From Candidatus Helarchaeota archaeon (lineage in GTDB: Archaea; Asgardarchaeota; Lokiarchaeia; Helarchaeales; HEL-GB-A): a stretch of 64,000 nucleotides of DNA. The stretch is taken from assembly GCA_013375455.1 (NCBI GenBank), contig JABXJT010000020.1:9148-73147 (forward strand), written 5' to 3'. The notes under the pieces were generated by a model. The model did no database searches, was not told where the DNA came from, and was given only the letters and a program-made list of their open reading frames with translations. Of this stretch, positions 53,925 to 62,994 are shown piece by piece (within the stretch, counting starts at the first letter, position 1; every line of letters starts with the position of its first letter). Made by a program: the position numbers and the translations under genes.

Positions 53925-55346
53925 TTAATTGAATAAATTAGGTTTTTTATCTTGCCATGGAGCGAGATCTTGAAATGCTTTAGATGCTTGAAGCACGGTT
54001 AATTCATCCCATCGCTTGCCAACAATTTGCATACCAATAGGGAGCCCATTTTTTGTCCACCCACAAGGAATTGAAGCGGCGGGTACACCTGTCATATTGA
54101 AGGGATACGTAAAACTCACCCATGCCGTAGGGGAGGAAGCTTTCTTGCCAATTTTACGTGGTGTCATGATTCCTAACTCAAAAGCGGGAACTGCAGTAGT
54201 TGGAGTGACTAGGAGGTCATAATCCTGGAAGTATTTGGAAAGTATCTCAAACATCTTCATTCGCATTAATTTGGCAAATTCCGAATCTGTTGCTTTAAGT
54301 TCCAATCCAGCGTCGACATATCTTAAAAGTGTTGGATCTATTTTATCTCTCCATTTGGCCAATTTTGTTCTTAAATCATGAGCTAAACCTGTAGTTATTA
54401 GGACCATAAACCCAATTTCTGGATTTTTGAATTTAAATTTTGTTTCCTCAACCTCCCAATCAAGTCCTTCGAATTTTTGAACGGCATCTAATACCCCCTT
54501 CTCAACTTCTGGATCCAAAGCCCTAACAAACCCGAGAGTTAACGAATAACCGATTTTAAGCGTTTTAGGCGGTTCTTTAATCCCTTCTATATAACTAGTT
54601 TTTTGCTCTGGCAATGAATAGAAATCCGCTGGATGAGGCCCTTTGATTGCATCTAGCATTAAAGCTGCATCCTCGACGTGTCTAACAAGCGGTCCAAAAT
54701 GAGAAATTGTGGCCCACGCAGCACCGGAAAACGGATATCGAGGTACTCGACCAAAATTTGGTTTCAGACCATAACAACCACATAAGGAGCTAGGAATTCT
54801 TATTGAGCCACCACCATCCGAGCCAAGAGCAAGCGTGCTAATTCCACTCACTACTGATGCCGCTGCACCACCACTTGAGCCGCCAGTCGTTTTCCCTAGA
54901 TCCCAGGGGTTTTTTGTAGTTCCAAAAATGAAATTCTCAGTTATTCCCTTATGTCCATATTCGGGTGTATTTGTAATTCCTAAAATGACACACCCTGCAG
55001 CCTTTAATCGTTGCACCACGGCATGATCAACTTCAGCGATATTATTTTCATATAATTTCGATCCGTAGGTGAATCTTACGCCTTTTACTGGAACCACATC
55101 TTTAATTGAAGTGGGTACTCCATTCAATGCTCCAATGAAAGCATTGTCCTTTACCACCCGATCTGCTCTCTTCGCTTGTTCCCTCGCCATCTCAAACGTT
55201 GGAGTACAATAGGCATTGATTATCGGATTGATTTTTTCAATGCGCTCTATAAACGTCTCAGTTATCTCTACTGCAGTTATTTCTTGGCTCTTTATCAGAT
55301 CTGCAATCATAGAGGCTGAATAAAAGCATATATCTTCCTTTCGCAT
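53925..55346 (-). CDS. amidase signature family protein, copy 2
   Basis: 473 residues from ATG 55346; the N-terminus MRKEDICFYSASMIADLIKSQ aligns with MKKEDICYMSASDMAESIKKQ in the other copy, which supports the start. Triad elements: TSIKDVVPVKG, LGSDGGGSIRIPSS and TTGGSSGGAAASVVSG. Substrate unknown. Upstream gene of the tandem pair; the promoter probably lies in 55347-55480. Identity to copy 1 is high in the core and lower in the substrate-binding C-terminal half. Confidence 0.9.
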   Translation of the reverse strand: MRKEDICFYSASMIADLIKSQEITAVEITETFIERIEKINPIINAYCTPTFEMAREQAKRADRVVKDNAFIGALNGVPTSIKDVVPVKGVRFTYGSKLYENNIAEVDHAVVQRLKAAGCVILGITNTPEYGHKGITENFIFGTTKNPWDLGKTTGGSSGGAAASVVSGISTLALGSDGGGSIRIPSSLCGCYGLKPNFGRVPRYPFSGAAWATISHFGPLVRHVEDAALMLDAIKGPHPADFYSLPEQKTSYIEGIKEPPKTLKIGYSLTLGFVRALDPEVEKGVLDAVQKFEGLDWEVEETKFKFKNPEIGFMVLITTGLAHDLRTKLAKWRDKIDPTLLRYVDAGLELKATDSEFAKLMRMKMFEILSKYFQDYDLLVTPTTAVPAFELGIMTPRKIGKKASSPTAWVSFTYPFNMTGVPAASIPCGWTKNGLPIGMQIVGKRWDELTVLQASKAFQDLAPWQDKKPNLFN

Positions 55347-55455
55347 TTTGATCACTCATCAATTTATGAATAATTTCAAGCAATAAGTCTTTCTTGAACA
55401 TAAAATGAAGTAGATATTAGTTTTTTTCGAAGAAGAAATTTTAATCCTAAAAGAA

Positions 55456-55482
55456 TATAAGGTAATTCACATATTTACCTTA
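55456..55482. promoter_or_regulatory. imperfect palindrome before the VapBC-like pair
   Basis: The sequence around 55459-55482 contains TAAGGTAA and TTACCTTA arms separated by a short AT-rich spacer (ATAAGGTAA...TTACCTTATG). Such a palindrome just upstream of an antitoxin gene is a likely autoregulatory operator. Palindrome read by eye. Confidence 0.5.
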
Positions 55483-55492
55483 TGTGAGAAAA

Positions 55493-55732
55493 ATGACAAA
55501 TATGACTTTTTCAATTCCAGATGAGATTTATAAGAAAATGAAGGAACATCCAGAAATAAAATGGAGCCAAATCGCTCGAAGTGCATTGATTAAGTACATT
55601 GAGAATCTAGAGCTTGCAGAAGAAATTATTTCTAAAAGTACTCTTAAAATAGAGGATGTAGAAGAAATAGGCGCAGAAATAAAAAGAAAAGCATGGGAAT
55701 TACATAAGAAAAGAATGGAAGACCAACGATAA
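55493..55732 (+). CDS. VapB-like antitoxin
   Basis: 79 residues from ATG 55493 (GTG 55484 and ATG 55502 are alternatives). Opens MTNMTFSIPDEIYKKMKEHPEIKWSQIARSAL, here given in part: a ribbon-helix-helix-like strand followed by two helices, as in archaeal VapB/CopG antitoxins. The basic C-terminus would bind the toxin. Its TAA overlaps the toxin start by one base (TAATG), typical of toxin-antitoxin pairs. It follows a palindrome-rich leader (AAGGTAATTCACATATTTACCTT) at 55458-55480, possibly its operator. Confidence 0.75.
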   Translation: MTNMTFSIPDEIYKKMKEHPEIKWSQIARSALIKYIENLELAEEIISKSTLKIEDVEEIGAEIKRKAWELHKKRMEDQR

Positions 55733-56142
55733 TGAAATTAGTCATTGACACAAATATTTTAATATCAGGATTGATAAAAAAATCAACGACGAGAAAGATA
55801 TTATTAAATCCAAAATTTTATTTTTACCTTCCTGAATTCTTATTCAATGAATTAGCTAGACATTTACCGGAAATTGTACAAAAATCCAATCTTGATATTG
55901 AGGAAATTAAAAAACTCATTAATCTATTTCTTGAAAACCTTAATATCGTTCCAATTAAGGAGTATGAAAATCAAATCAAGAAAGCAACTGAGATAATGGG
56001 ACATATTGATGAGAAAGATATTCCATTTATAGCTGTTGCCTTAGCTATAAAAAGTGATGGCATTTGGTCCAATGATAAACATTTTCAAAAGCAGAGCGCA
56101 ATAAAGATTTATACTACTGAAAATTTAATGTCATTCTTATAA
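55732..56142 (+). CDS. PIN-domain (VapC-like) RNase toxin
   Basis: 136 residues. PIN-domain acidic residues D6 (VIDTNIL), E40 (LFNELA), D96 (DEKDIPF) and D115 (WSNDKHF) are all present, so an active Mg-dependent RNase is expected. Overlaps the antitoxin gene by one base. The long stretch DEKDIPFIAVALAIKSDGIW is typical of the archaeal subgroup. Located next to the amidase pair on the opposite strand; no mobile-element ends are seen around it. Confidence 0.85.
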   Translation: MKLVIDTNILISGLIKKSTTRKILLNPKFYFYLPEFLFNELARHLPEIVQKSNLDIEEIKKLINLFLENLNIVPIKEYENQIKKATEIMGHIDEKDIPFIAVALAIKSDGIWSNDKHFQKQSAIKIYTTENLMSFL

Positions 56143-56199
56143 TTTTAATTATCTATAGGTCATTTCAAATCATAATAAAGATAATTATGTAAAAAAAGT

Positions 56200-56502
56200 T
56201 TATGAGAAACGCATGACAATGCCTGTTCCGCCTTCAGGGTAGTCCCATTCGATGGCTTCGCTTGGACAGATATGGAAACAAGCTCCACATTCAAAGCAGA
56301 ACTCTGGAAATTTGAAAACTGCCTTGTCGTTTTCCATTTCAAAGCAACCACCTGGGCACTGTTCGTAGCAAATTCGGCACCCACTGCACTTTTCGGGATT
56401 AATTTTAATGAATTCGGTTTTTGTTGGGATCATCTCGAAATAGTCTTTAATTTTCTCTCGCAATTTTTCGCCATAAAACTCTTCTTTCGCTTTTTTTGCC
56501 AC
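56200..56502 (-). CDS. fixX: FixX-like 2[4Fe-4S] ferredoxin
   Basis: 100 residues. A first cluster motif CSGCRICYEQCPGGCFE and a second CFECGACFHICPS, spaced as in FixX ferredoxin-like subunits, with IEWDYPEGG at the end. It lies 2 bp after the FixC-like gene and presumably forms part of the ETF:quinone-type oxidoreductase that receives electrons from a flavoprotein. FixA/FixB genes are not in the window. Confidence 0.85.
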   Translation of the reverse strand: MAKKAKEEFYGEKLREKIKDYFEMIPTKTEFIKINPEKCSGCRICYEQCPGGCFEMENDKAVFKFPEFCFECGACFHICPSEAIEWDYPEGGTGIVMRFS

Positions 56503-56504
56503 TT

Positions 56505-57842
56505 TTATTTCCCTCCAAGCAGTGATCCGAATAATTCGAGATAAGGCATTAATGCACGCCGGCCAAACCGAACGCCTGATAACAACTTACTAATGTTTGC
56601 GACATTTCCTGAAATGAAGCTGGAGAGATCCAGGGGATGTTCCATTGAATGGGCATTGGAAGCGGTAACCATTTGTGCTAGATTGTTGATTCCAACGTCG
56701 TGAGTTAGCCAGATCTCCATCTCCTTCCCAATCTTGAGAGTTTTACCAATATCACCTTCAGACCATTTCTTTTGATATCTAGCAAGAGTATCAGCAGAGG
56801 TATCTCCAGTTTCTATCGCTCTTACCGAGGTTTTAGCTGCTAATTTGCCGGCCTTAACCGCACCATACCAGCCTGCGCCGTCAATCGCACAGACCATCCC
56901 AGCGGCATCCCCAACGATCAGCACCCCATCACCATAGGTATAATTCATGTATCCCATCAGGGGGTCGGTCAGTGGTATGGCGTGTGCGTGTATCTCGCGA
57001 AGTTTTCCGCCTTTCAGTTTAGGTTTGACCAATGGATGATTAATACTATTATCCATGTACCAATGCGTATTGTATCCATATTTTATGTAATCACTCATCA
57101 AGGATCCCAGCCCAAGGCTAACAGAATTTCGGTTAGGAAATATCCAGAAATATCCGGCGTTACCCCCAATCGTTGCCCCCCAGTAGACTTCGATTAGGAC
57201 GCCATCATCCATGCCGGATCCCCAACGATCAGTAATCGTTTTTTCATCCATTACCCAATCGTATTTAATACATAATGCATTCTCAGTCGCTGGCCACTTA
57301 GGCCGTAATCCGCTCATTCGCGCAATTATTGAATTTACACCGTCAGCACCAACAGTAATTTGGCCCTCAATCTTCTCACCCTTCTCAGTAAGGACTCCGG
57401 TGATTTTTGTGCCGTCTCGAATCACGTTAACGACTTTTGTAGAATTTCTTAATTCGGCACCAGCCTGCACCGCCTGTTCAGCCCACCACTTGTCGAACTC
57501 ATTCCGATATACATCGAGTGGATCAACATAAGTTTTATCTTTTGAAGCCCCGGAAAATTCGCTCCAATCGGGACCAGGGTCGGGGACCCAATACATGCGG
57601 GAGCCGTCAACCACTCGCTCAATTGGGGCATCTGCTGGGAAGTCTGGGATAATTTCACGGGCTACATTGCCCCAAATTGTAGATCCACTGGTGTTTTTTT
57701 CGCCAGGGTACCTGCCACGTTCTAAAACTAAGACTTTCAATCCTTCTTCGGCTGCGATCTTGGCACAGGCACTACCTCCAGGACCTGCACCAACCACAAT
57801 TACATCATACGCCAATTCTAGATCACCATAATTCTTTATCAC
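56505..57842 (-). CDS. fixC: FixC-like electron-transfer flavoprotein dehydrogenase
   Basis: About 445 residues from the GTG at 57842. A longer frame to 57938 would add a short hydrophobic, non-homologous N-terminus overlapping the divergent gene at 57923, so the shorter start is preferred. FAD site GAGPGG at residues 18-23, later GADGVNSIIARMSGLRP and a YGDGVLIVGDAAGMV segment; typical FixC/geranylgeranyl-reductase-like family. It passes electrons to the FixX-like ferredoxin 2 bp downstream. Whether it is an ETF dehydrogenase or a reductase of another isoprenoid is not certain. Confidence 0.85.
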   Translation of the reverse strand: MIKNYGDLELAYDVIVVGAGPGGSACAKIAAEEGLKVLVLERGRYPGEKNTSGSTIWGNVAREIIPDFPADAPIERVVDGSRMYWVPDPGPDWSEFSGASKDKTYVDPLDVYRNEFDKWWAEQAVQAGAELRNSTKVVNVIRDGTKITGVLTEKGEKIEGQITVGADGVNSIIARMSGLRPKWPATENALCIKYDWVMDEKTITDRWGSGMDDGVLIEVYWGATIGGNAGYFWIFPNRNSVSLGLGSLMSDYIKYGYNTHWYMDNSINHPLVKPKLKGGKLREIHAHAIPLTDPLMGYMNYTYGDGVLIVGDAAGMVCAIDGAGWYGAVKAGKLAAKTSVRAIETGDTSADTLARYQKKWSEGDIGKTLKIGKEMEIWLTHDVGINNLAQMVTASNAHSMEHPLDLSSFISGNVANISKLLSGVRFGRRALMPYLELFGSLLGGK

Positions 57843-57922
57843 ACTGTTAAACTCGAAAGTTAATAAGTATTTTTTTAACAATAGTAAATAATGAAACATA
57901 AAGACAATGGAGGTAATCATTA

Positions 57923-58207
57923 ATGCCAGATAAACCAAAGATTGGGTATCGTATTATTGGAACTATCAAAAGTGTCAAAGGCAATTGCAACGCCGGTCAC
58001 AAGAAAGGCGATAAACTCGAGCTCAGTGGACATAGTAGCGGTGGATTGTGTGGATTCTTTTACCATGATATTTTTCCGTACATTATCATGCTCCAATTTG
58101 GAGGAGGGTTCCCAAAGGAATGGGTTGAAGATCAGGATGTAGTGGAATTAGTATGCATGGATAAAATGAATGAAGTTAAAATCGAGTTGAAAAGGATAAA
58201 AGAATAA
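57923..58207 (+). CDS. TIGR04076 family protein
   Basis: 94 residues. The sequence YRIIGTIKSVKGNCNAGHKKGDKLELSG, followed by GGLCGFFYHDIFPYIIMLQFGGGFP, is characteristic of TIGR04076, small Cys-containing proteins of unknown function found in anaerobes. Two cysteines sit in CNAGH and GLCGF. Divergent from the FixC-like gene; 7 bp before the methylase gene, so probably co-transcribed with it. Confidence 0.8.
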   Translation: MPDKPKIGYRIIGTIKSVKGNCNAGHKKGDKLELSGHSSGGLCGFFYHDIFPYIIMLQFGGGFPKEWVEDQDVVELVCMDKMNEVKIELKRIKE

Positions 58208-58214
58208 ATTCTCT

Positions 58215-60263
58215 TTGGGATTTTATATTAACGGGGATTTTTTCTTGGAGAAAGTCTTTGATCAATTTGCAGACGGTGATTACGAAAGAATTAGTGGTGT
58301 AGATTTAGAAAAATTATACTTAGAACAGCTTACCGAACAGGAAAGAAAGAGATTAGGGCAAGTATTCACGCCCAAATATATTATACGTTTTATGATTCAT
58401 CAGATCAAGCTCCTTACTGACTTGAAAAGTGTTGAAGCTTCGTTTAACTTGAAAATCTTAGACCCCGCGTGCGGTTTAGGACGGTTTTTAATAGAAACGT
58501 ATGAGTTCTTGCAGAAAAAAATGGATGAAAGTCATTGGAAGGAGCAAGATATCCACAAAACTTTACTGACACGCGTGCTCTTTGGAGTGGATATTGAGCC
58601 ACTAGCGGTCCAATTCACGGCATTTGCGTTATATTTTAAAAAGAAGTCAGATCCGGTGGATGATCTATTTGTAATGCAGTCAAATGTTCTCGAAATGGAG
58701 GATGCGGCACGGAAGCCCTTAAAATCCCTGAATATTTGGGAATTTATTACTCAAGCTCCAGAAAAGGTAAAGCAGATTGCTAATAGGGACTTGCCATTAA
58801 ATTATTTCGACGTAGTAATGGGAAACCCTCCTTACTTTCTCATTTCTCAAGAGGGAGGAAGTACATCAAGGGGGAAGCAGTTCCATACTACCTATCATCC
58901 CAAGAATTTGATTAAACTTTATCAATCGAATTATAAGGCCTGGCCAAAAGATAATCAGGACCCCAACATTTTTTATCTCTTCATTGAACGCGGCATCCAA
59001 TTACTGCGGAATGAAGGATATTTAGGTTACATTGTTCCTGATATCGTATTATCGGGAAATACTACTGAAAATTTGCGGAAAGTAATTTTAGAAACTTGTT
59101 GCATTAATAAATTAATAATAATTGAAGGGCAAGTATTTGAAGAAAGAGGAATATCAAACATCATTATTGTTCTTCAACGGTGTAATGAGGAGGAAAGACG
59201 GGAAAAAAATAAAGTTGAAGTGATAAGTACCTCAACCCTTGAGTTGATGGAGAAGGATGAACAAAATAAATATGAGAACTTCGATGAACCGCCGCATTAC
59301 ATTCCTCAGGCTATTTTCAATGAGACTCCTCAATGTAACTTTGCGATTAGAATGACAGAAGAAAATATTGTTGTATTTCAGAATATTTTCAAGAAATTAA
59401 AAAAGAAATCATTGATAAAGCTTGGGGAAGTATTAGAAATTCAACGAGGGATTGAAAATTTAAAAAGGGCGGAAGCAGTTGATTTAAACTCTACTGGGAA
59501 AAAAACGTTGAGGAAATTAATTGCCGGTACAAATATTGTAAAATATAAAATAAATTGGGATGCCCCACAGTTTCCTCGTAAATTCATTGATTATGACCCT
59601 AAGAACGCTGATTATAAGCATGTTCACTTTAAAACAAGAGAATGGTTCGTTCAGCCGAAGATTGTTTTAAAACGCGTTAGTAATAAGTTGATTGCTGCAC
59701 TTGATGAGGAATGCGAACAGGAATCCGATTACTTTTTCACCATGGATTCCATTCAGATGCTTTGGTTGAAAACAGGTGCAAAGAATAGCTTTGATTTGCG
59801 GGTCATTTTAGCTATATTAAACTCCGAGTTTATGAACTTCTATTATCAGACACTTTTTTCCTACAAGAAATTGTTTTCTAGAGTCCAAAAAGCATTTCTC
59901 CTAGAGTTACCCATCCCTCCCGAAATCCCCCAAGATAAACAAAAGGAAATCTGTGATCTAGTGGATTATTTACTGAAGGGTGTTGATCCAAAAAGCGAGG
60001 AATCGCTCAATCGACTCATTTATGATCTTTATTTTACACCAGAGGAATTGAGAAGATTCGATGGTTTATTCAAAGCACCCTTAACGCTGAAAGATCTTCC
60101 AGGGATTGGGATAGCCAAATATTGGGATTTGAAAAAAAGGGGAATAAAAACTCTGAATCAGTTATTAGAATGCGATAGTAATGAAGTTGCAAAATCGATT
60201 AAGGGTATTGGGAAAAAAGGTATTGAAAAATGGAAGGAAATTGCTAGGAATTTGACGGAGTAA
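58215..60263 (+). CDS. Eco57I/TaqI-like N6-adenine DNA methyltransferase, apparently orphan
   Basis: 682 residues from TTG 58215. FTP motif at 51-53, SAM motif DPACGLGRFLIE at 83-94, catalytic NPPY at 204-207; C-terminal target-recognition half similar to TaqI-type specificity domain (LEIQRGIENL); ends with a helix-hairpin-helix pair (LPGIGIAKYWDL, IKGIGKKGIEKW). The N-terminal nuclease domain of Eco57I-type type IIG enzymes is absent and no separate restriction gene is nearby. It therefore looks like an orphan methylase, for regulation or protection. It is GC-similar to its neighbours. Confidence 0.88.
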   Translation: MGFYINGDFFLEKVFDQFADGDYERISGVDLEKLYLEQLTEQERKRLGQVFTPKYIIRFMIHQIKLLTDLKSVEASFNLKILDPACGLGRFLIETYEFLQKKMDESHWKEQDIHKTLLTRVLFGVDIEPLAVQFTAFALYFKKKSDPVDDLFVMQSNVLEMEDAARKPLKSLNIWEFITQAPEKVKQIANRDLPLNYFDVVMGNPPYFLISQEGGSTSRGKQFHTTYHPKNLIKLYQSNYKAWPKDNQDPNIFYLFIERGIQLLRNEGYLGYIVPDIVLSGNTTENLRKVILETCCINKLIIIEGQVFEERGISNIIIVLQRCNEEERREKNKVEVISTSTLELMEKDEQNKYENFDEPPHYIPQAIFNETPQCNFAIRMTEENIVVFQNIFKKLKKKSLIKLGEVLEIQRGIENLKRAEAVDLNSTGKKTLRKLIAGTNIVKYKINWDAPQFPRKFIDYDPKNADYKHVHFKTREWFVQPKIVLKRVSNKLIAALDEECEQESDYFFTMDSIQMLWLKTGAKNSFDLRVILAILNSEFMNFYYQTLFSYKKLFSRVQKAFLLELPIPPEIPQDKQKEICDLVDYLLKGVDPKSEESLNRLIYDLYFTPEELRRFDGLFKAPLTLKDLPGIGIAKYWDLKKRGIKTLNQLLECDSNEVAKSIKGIGKKGIEKWKEIARNLTE

Positions 60264-60396
60264 TATTTATTTAGGAGTTAATACGTCTTTCGCGGTCAGC
60301 GCTAAAGCAGGGCGAGTACATCGGCTGGATTTGGAAGGCATCGAGAAGGCACTCGCTGAAGCAGGCATTGACTATGAGGATTCAATGTTATACTAA
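60256..60396 (+). pseudogene. 3' gene remnant
   Basis: One frame reads VNTSFAVSAKAGRVHRLDLE, then GIEKALAEAGIDYEDSMLY and TAA, a strongly protein-like C-terminus with no ATG or GTG at its beginning and an in-frame TGA just before it at 60253. GC content is visibly higher than in the surrounding DNA. I read it as the 3' end of a lost or rearranged gene; I cannot name the family. It lies between the methylase and the E1 genes. Confidence 0.6.
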
Positions 60397-60488
60397 AGTT
60401 AATATGATAAATTTTTAAAAGCAAAAGGTGAAATTGGTTAAAAAGAAATAATTCTGAAGAAAATGACAAAATAGTGAGATGAATCAAA

Positions 60489-61463
60489 ATGGGTGAGAAA
60501 TTAGACGTCGAATTATTGTTGAACATGTATAAAATGATGGTAAAGATTAGGAAGTTTGAAGAAAGTACGGCTAAGCTTGCAAGGCGAAGAAAAATCTTAG
60601 GTTTCGTGCATCCCTATATTGGTGAAGAGGCGGTCGCCGTGGGAGCTTGCTCGAATCTTCGGAAAGATGATTTTATTACCTCTACTCACCGCGGGCATGG
60701 ACATATTATCGCGAAGGGAGGAGATATCAAGGGAATGATGGCAGAATTGTGGGGGAAAGAGACCGGGATTTGCCGTGGGTTAGGGGGCTCCATGCACATA
60801 GCTGATACCGATTTGGGAATACTCGGTGCGAATGGAATTGTTGGTGGGGGAATCCCAATTTCGGTGGGGGCTGGACTCTCTGCCGCTTATCGGGAAACCG
60901 ATCAAGTCACCATTTGTTTCTTTGGAGATGGTGCCTCCAACCAAGGAACGTTCCATGAGTCACTTAATTTAGCCGCATTATGGAAATTGCCGGTCATTTT
61001 CCTATGCGAAAATAATTCGTACGCCTTCCATACACCCCAAAAAGTTCATCAATCGATAAAAAATGTAGCCGTAAGGGCCCAAGGCTATGATGTCCCATCA
61101 GAAGTGGTAGATGGAATGGATGTAATAGAAGTTTATAAAGCCGTGAATCGCGCGGTGCAACGGGCGAGGAAAGGTGAAGGCCCGACGCTCGTGGAATGCA
61201 AGACTTATCGTTTTAAGGGGCATGTTACGCAAGAACCCGATGCGGGGCTTTATCGTACAAAAGATGAGTTAGCGGAGTGGAAGAAAAGGGACCCGGTCGA
61301 ATTATTAAAGAAACAATTACTTGAAGAACATCAAGTAACAGAAGAGGAACTCGCTGGCATTGAAGATTCAATCACGGGTGAGGTAAAAGAAGCAGTAGAT
61401 TTTGCAAAAACGAGCCCTTTTCCCAAACCTGAATCTGCACTAGAGGGATTATTTGAAGAATAA
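60489..61463 (+). CDS. 2-oxoacid dehydrogenase E1 component, alpha subunit
   Basis: 324 residues. Thiamine-diphosphate site GDGASNQGTFHESLNLAALW near residue 140 and the following CENN; a catalytic-loop HRGHGHIIAKGG and GGSMHIAD, all typical of pyruvate/acetoin/branched-chain dehydrogenase E1 alpha (PdhA/AcoA). It decarboxylates a 2-oxoacid. Twelve bases before the beta gene, so an operon. The lipoyl E2 and E3 subunits are not in the window. Alternative substrates (acetoin, branched-chain) are possible. Confidence 0.92.
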   Translation: MGEKLDVELLLNMYKMMVKIRKFEESTAKLARRRKILGFVHPYIGEEAVAVGACSNLRKDDFITSTHRGHGHIIAKGGDIKGMMAELWGKETGICRGLGGSMHIADTDLGILGANGIVGGGIPISVGAGLSAAYRETDQVTICFFGDGASNQGTFHESLNLAALWKLPVIFLCENNSYAFHTPQKVHQSIKNVAVRAQGYDVPSEVVDGMDVIEVYKAVNRAVQRARKGEGPTLVECKTYRFKGHVTQEPDAGLYRTKDELAEWKKRDPVELLKKQLLEEHQVTEEELAGIEDSITGEVKEAVDFAKTSPFPKPESALEGLFEE

Positions 61464-61475
61464 GGAGGATTTTAA

Positions 61476-62444
61476 ATGGTAATGATGAATTTCGATGAAG
61501 CCATACGGGCTGCAATTACAGAGGAAATGGAACGGGATGATAAAGTTTTTTTAATGGGTGAAGACGTGCACATTCCCTTCTTTAACTGCACTCGTGGACT
61601 TGTCGATATTTTCGGAGAAAAACGTATTCGAAGCACTCCTATTACTGAAAGTGGCTTTATCGGGGCAGCTCTTGGAGCTGCGGCCACCGGGTTGCGACCA
61701 ATTGCAGAACTGATGTTCGCCGATTTTTCATTCGTATGCATGGATCAGATTGTTAATCAAGTGGCCAAATTCCGTTATATGACAGGGGGGAAGTTAAAAA
61801 TTCCCTTAGTAATTAGGTTTGCTGGAATGGGCGCGGGTGACCAATATGCCGCCCAACATTCGCAATGCGTTGAAGCATTATTCATGCACATACCAGGCTT
61901 AAAAATCGTCGCGCCCTCAACGCCTTATGATGCAAAAGGTTTATTGAAAACCGCGATAAGGGATGATAATCCCGTAATGTTCTTCGAACATAAGAAATTA
62001 TACTTCACGCAAGGTGAAGTTCCTGAGGAAGAATACACGATCCCGCTCGGTAAAGCGGATATCAAGCGGGAGGGTTCTGATGTAACAATAATTGCAACAA
62101 TGAACATGGTGCCTTTAGCATTAAAAGCTGCCGATACTTTGCAAGAAGGAGGAGTCAGTGCAGAAGTCATTGATCCGCGCACCCTCGTTCCGTTAGATAA
62201 AAAAACCATTTTAGATTCCGTTACAAAAACGGGGAAAGTCGTTATCGTGGATGAAGGGGTAAAAACCTGTGGAGTGGCCGCTGAACTGATGGCAATCATT
62301 GTTGAAGAGGCGTTTGGCAGTCTTAAAGCGCCCATAAAGCGAGTAACTACCTTCGATATACCGATACCATTTTCAAAACCACTGGAAGAATTCGTCCTAC
62401 CCAATCAAGCTCGAGTCATAGAGGCGGTCAATGAAGTCATATGA
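61476..62444 (+). CDS. 2-oxoacid dehydrogenase E1 component, beta subunit
   Basis: 322 residues. Family features: FLMGEDVHIPFFNCTRGL, GAALGAAATGLRPIAELMF, FRYMTGGKLKIPLVIR, APSTPYDAKGLLKTAI, EHKKLYF and a C-terminal KVVIVDEGVKTCGV. AAGGAGG ribosome-binding site (61463-61469) lies directly upstream. It pairs with the alpha subunit to form the heterotetrameric E1. Its stop overlaps the start of the acetyltransferase gene by four bases (ATGA), so all three are probably co-transcribed. Confidence 0.92.
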   Translation: MVMMNFDEAIRAAITEEMERDDKVFLMGEDVHIPFFNCTRGLVDIFGEKRIRSTPITESGFIGAALGAAATGLRPIAELMFADFSFVCMDQIVNQVAKFRYMTGGKLKIPLVIRFAGMGAGDQYAAQHSQCVEALFMHIPGLKIVAPSTPYDAKGLLKTAIRDDNPVMFFEHKKLYFTQGEVPEEEYTIPLGKADIKREGSDVTIIATMNMVPLALKAADTLQEGGVSAEVIDPRTLVPLDKKTILDSVTKTGKVVIVDEGVKTCGVAAELMAIIVEEAFGSLKAPIKRVTTFDIPIPFSKPLEEFVLPNQARVIEAVNEVI

Positions 62445-62977
62445 TAATTCGAAAAGCTGAAATTTCGGATGCTCCTAAAATAGCAAAGGTGAATGTTGAC
62501 ACCTGGAGAACCACCTATAAAGGTATCATCTCAGATGAATATCTCCAAAATTTATCCTATAAATGGAGTGAAATTTACTTTCTAACGGTGATTAAAAAGC
62601 AAAATCGTGAAATAAATTGCTTTGTCGCCGAGGAAGAATCAGGAAAGATTGTAGGTTTTGCTATAGGGAGATTAGAACAATCAGAAAATCCAAAATTTAA
62701 AGGAGAATTATGGAGCATTTATATCTACAGAGAATATCAGAGAAAAGGCATAGGAAAGCTGTTAGTATCTGCCGTGGTTGAGAAATTACTTAGCCTGAAT
62801 ATTAATTCCATGTTAGCATGGGTTTTAAAAAAGAATCCATCCCGTGCCTTCTATGAATCCCTTGGAGGCAAATATATTGGGGAAAAACCCATCAAAATAG
62901 GTCAAGAGGACCTAATTGAAGTTGCTTATGGTTGGGAAAATTTAAGAGTCTTACTTAAATTGGTAAGTAGTAAATAA
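62441..62977 (+). CDS. GNAT-family N-acetyltransferase
   Basis: 178 residues. Acetyl-CoA-binding motif A is IYREYQRKGIGKLLVSA (R/QxxGxG/A type) with the following LAWVLKKNPSRAFYESLGG motif B, typical of Gcn5-related acetyltransferases. Opening VNVDTWRTTYKGIISDEYL is like many small GNATs. Overlaps the E1 beta gene by four bases and probably follows it in one operon; a link to the dehydrogenase (for example, modifying it) is not shown. The substrate is unknown. Confidence 0.85.
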   Translation: MIIRKAEISDAPKIAKVNVDTWRTTYKGIISDEYLQNLSYKWSEIYFLTVIKKQNREINCFVAEEESGKIVGFAIGRLEQSENPKFKGELWSIYIYREYQRKGIGKLLVSAVVEKLLSLNINSMLAWVLKKNPSRAFYESLGGKYIGEKPIKIGQEDLIEVAYGWENLRVLLKLVSSK

Positions 62978-62994
62978 AATATGAGGTTGTTAAG

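Noticed and set aside
57843..57938. N-terminal extension of the FixC-like gene
   Set aside because: The extra 32 residues are non-homologous and would overlap the divergent gene at 57923; GTG 57842 gives a normal FAD-binding start.
61925..62404. Minus-strand 159-codon open frame inside the E1 beta gene
   Set aside because: Antisense shadow of a well-conserved gene, no protein-like features.
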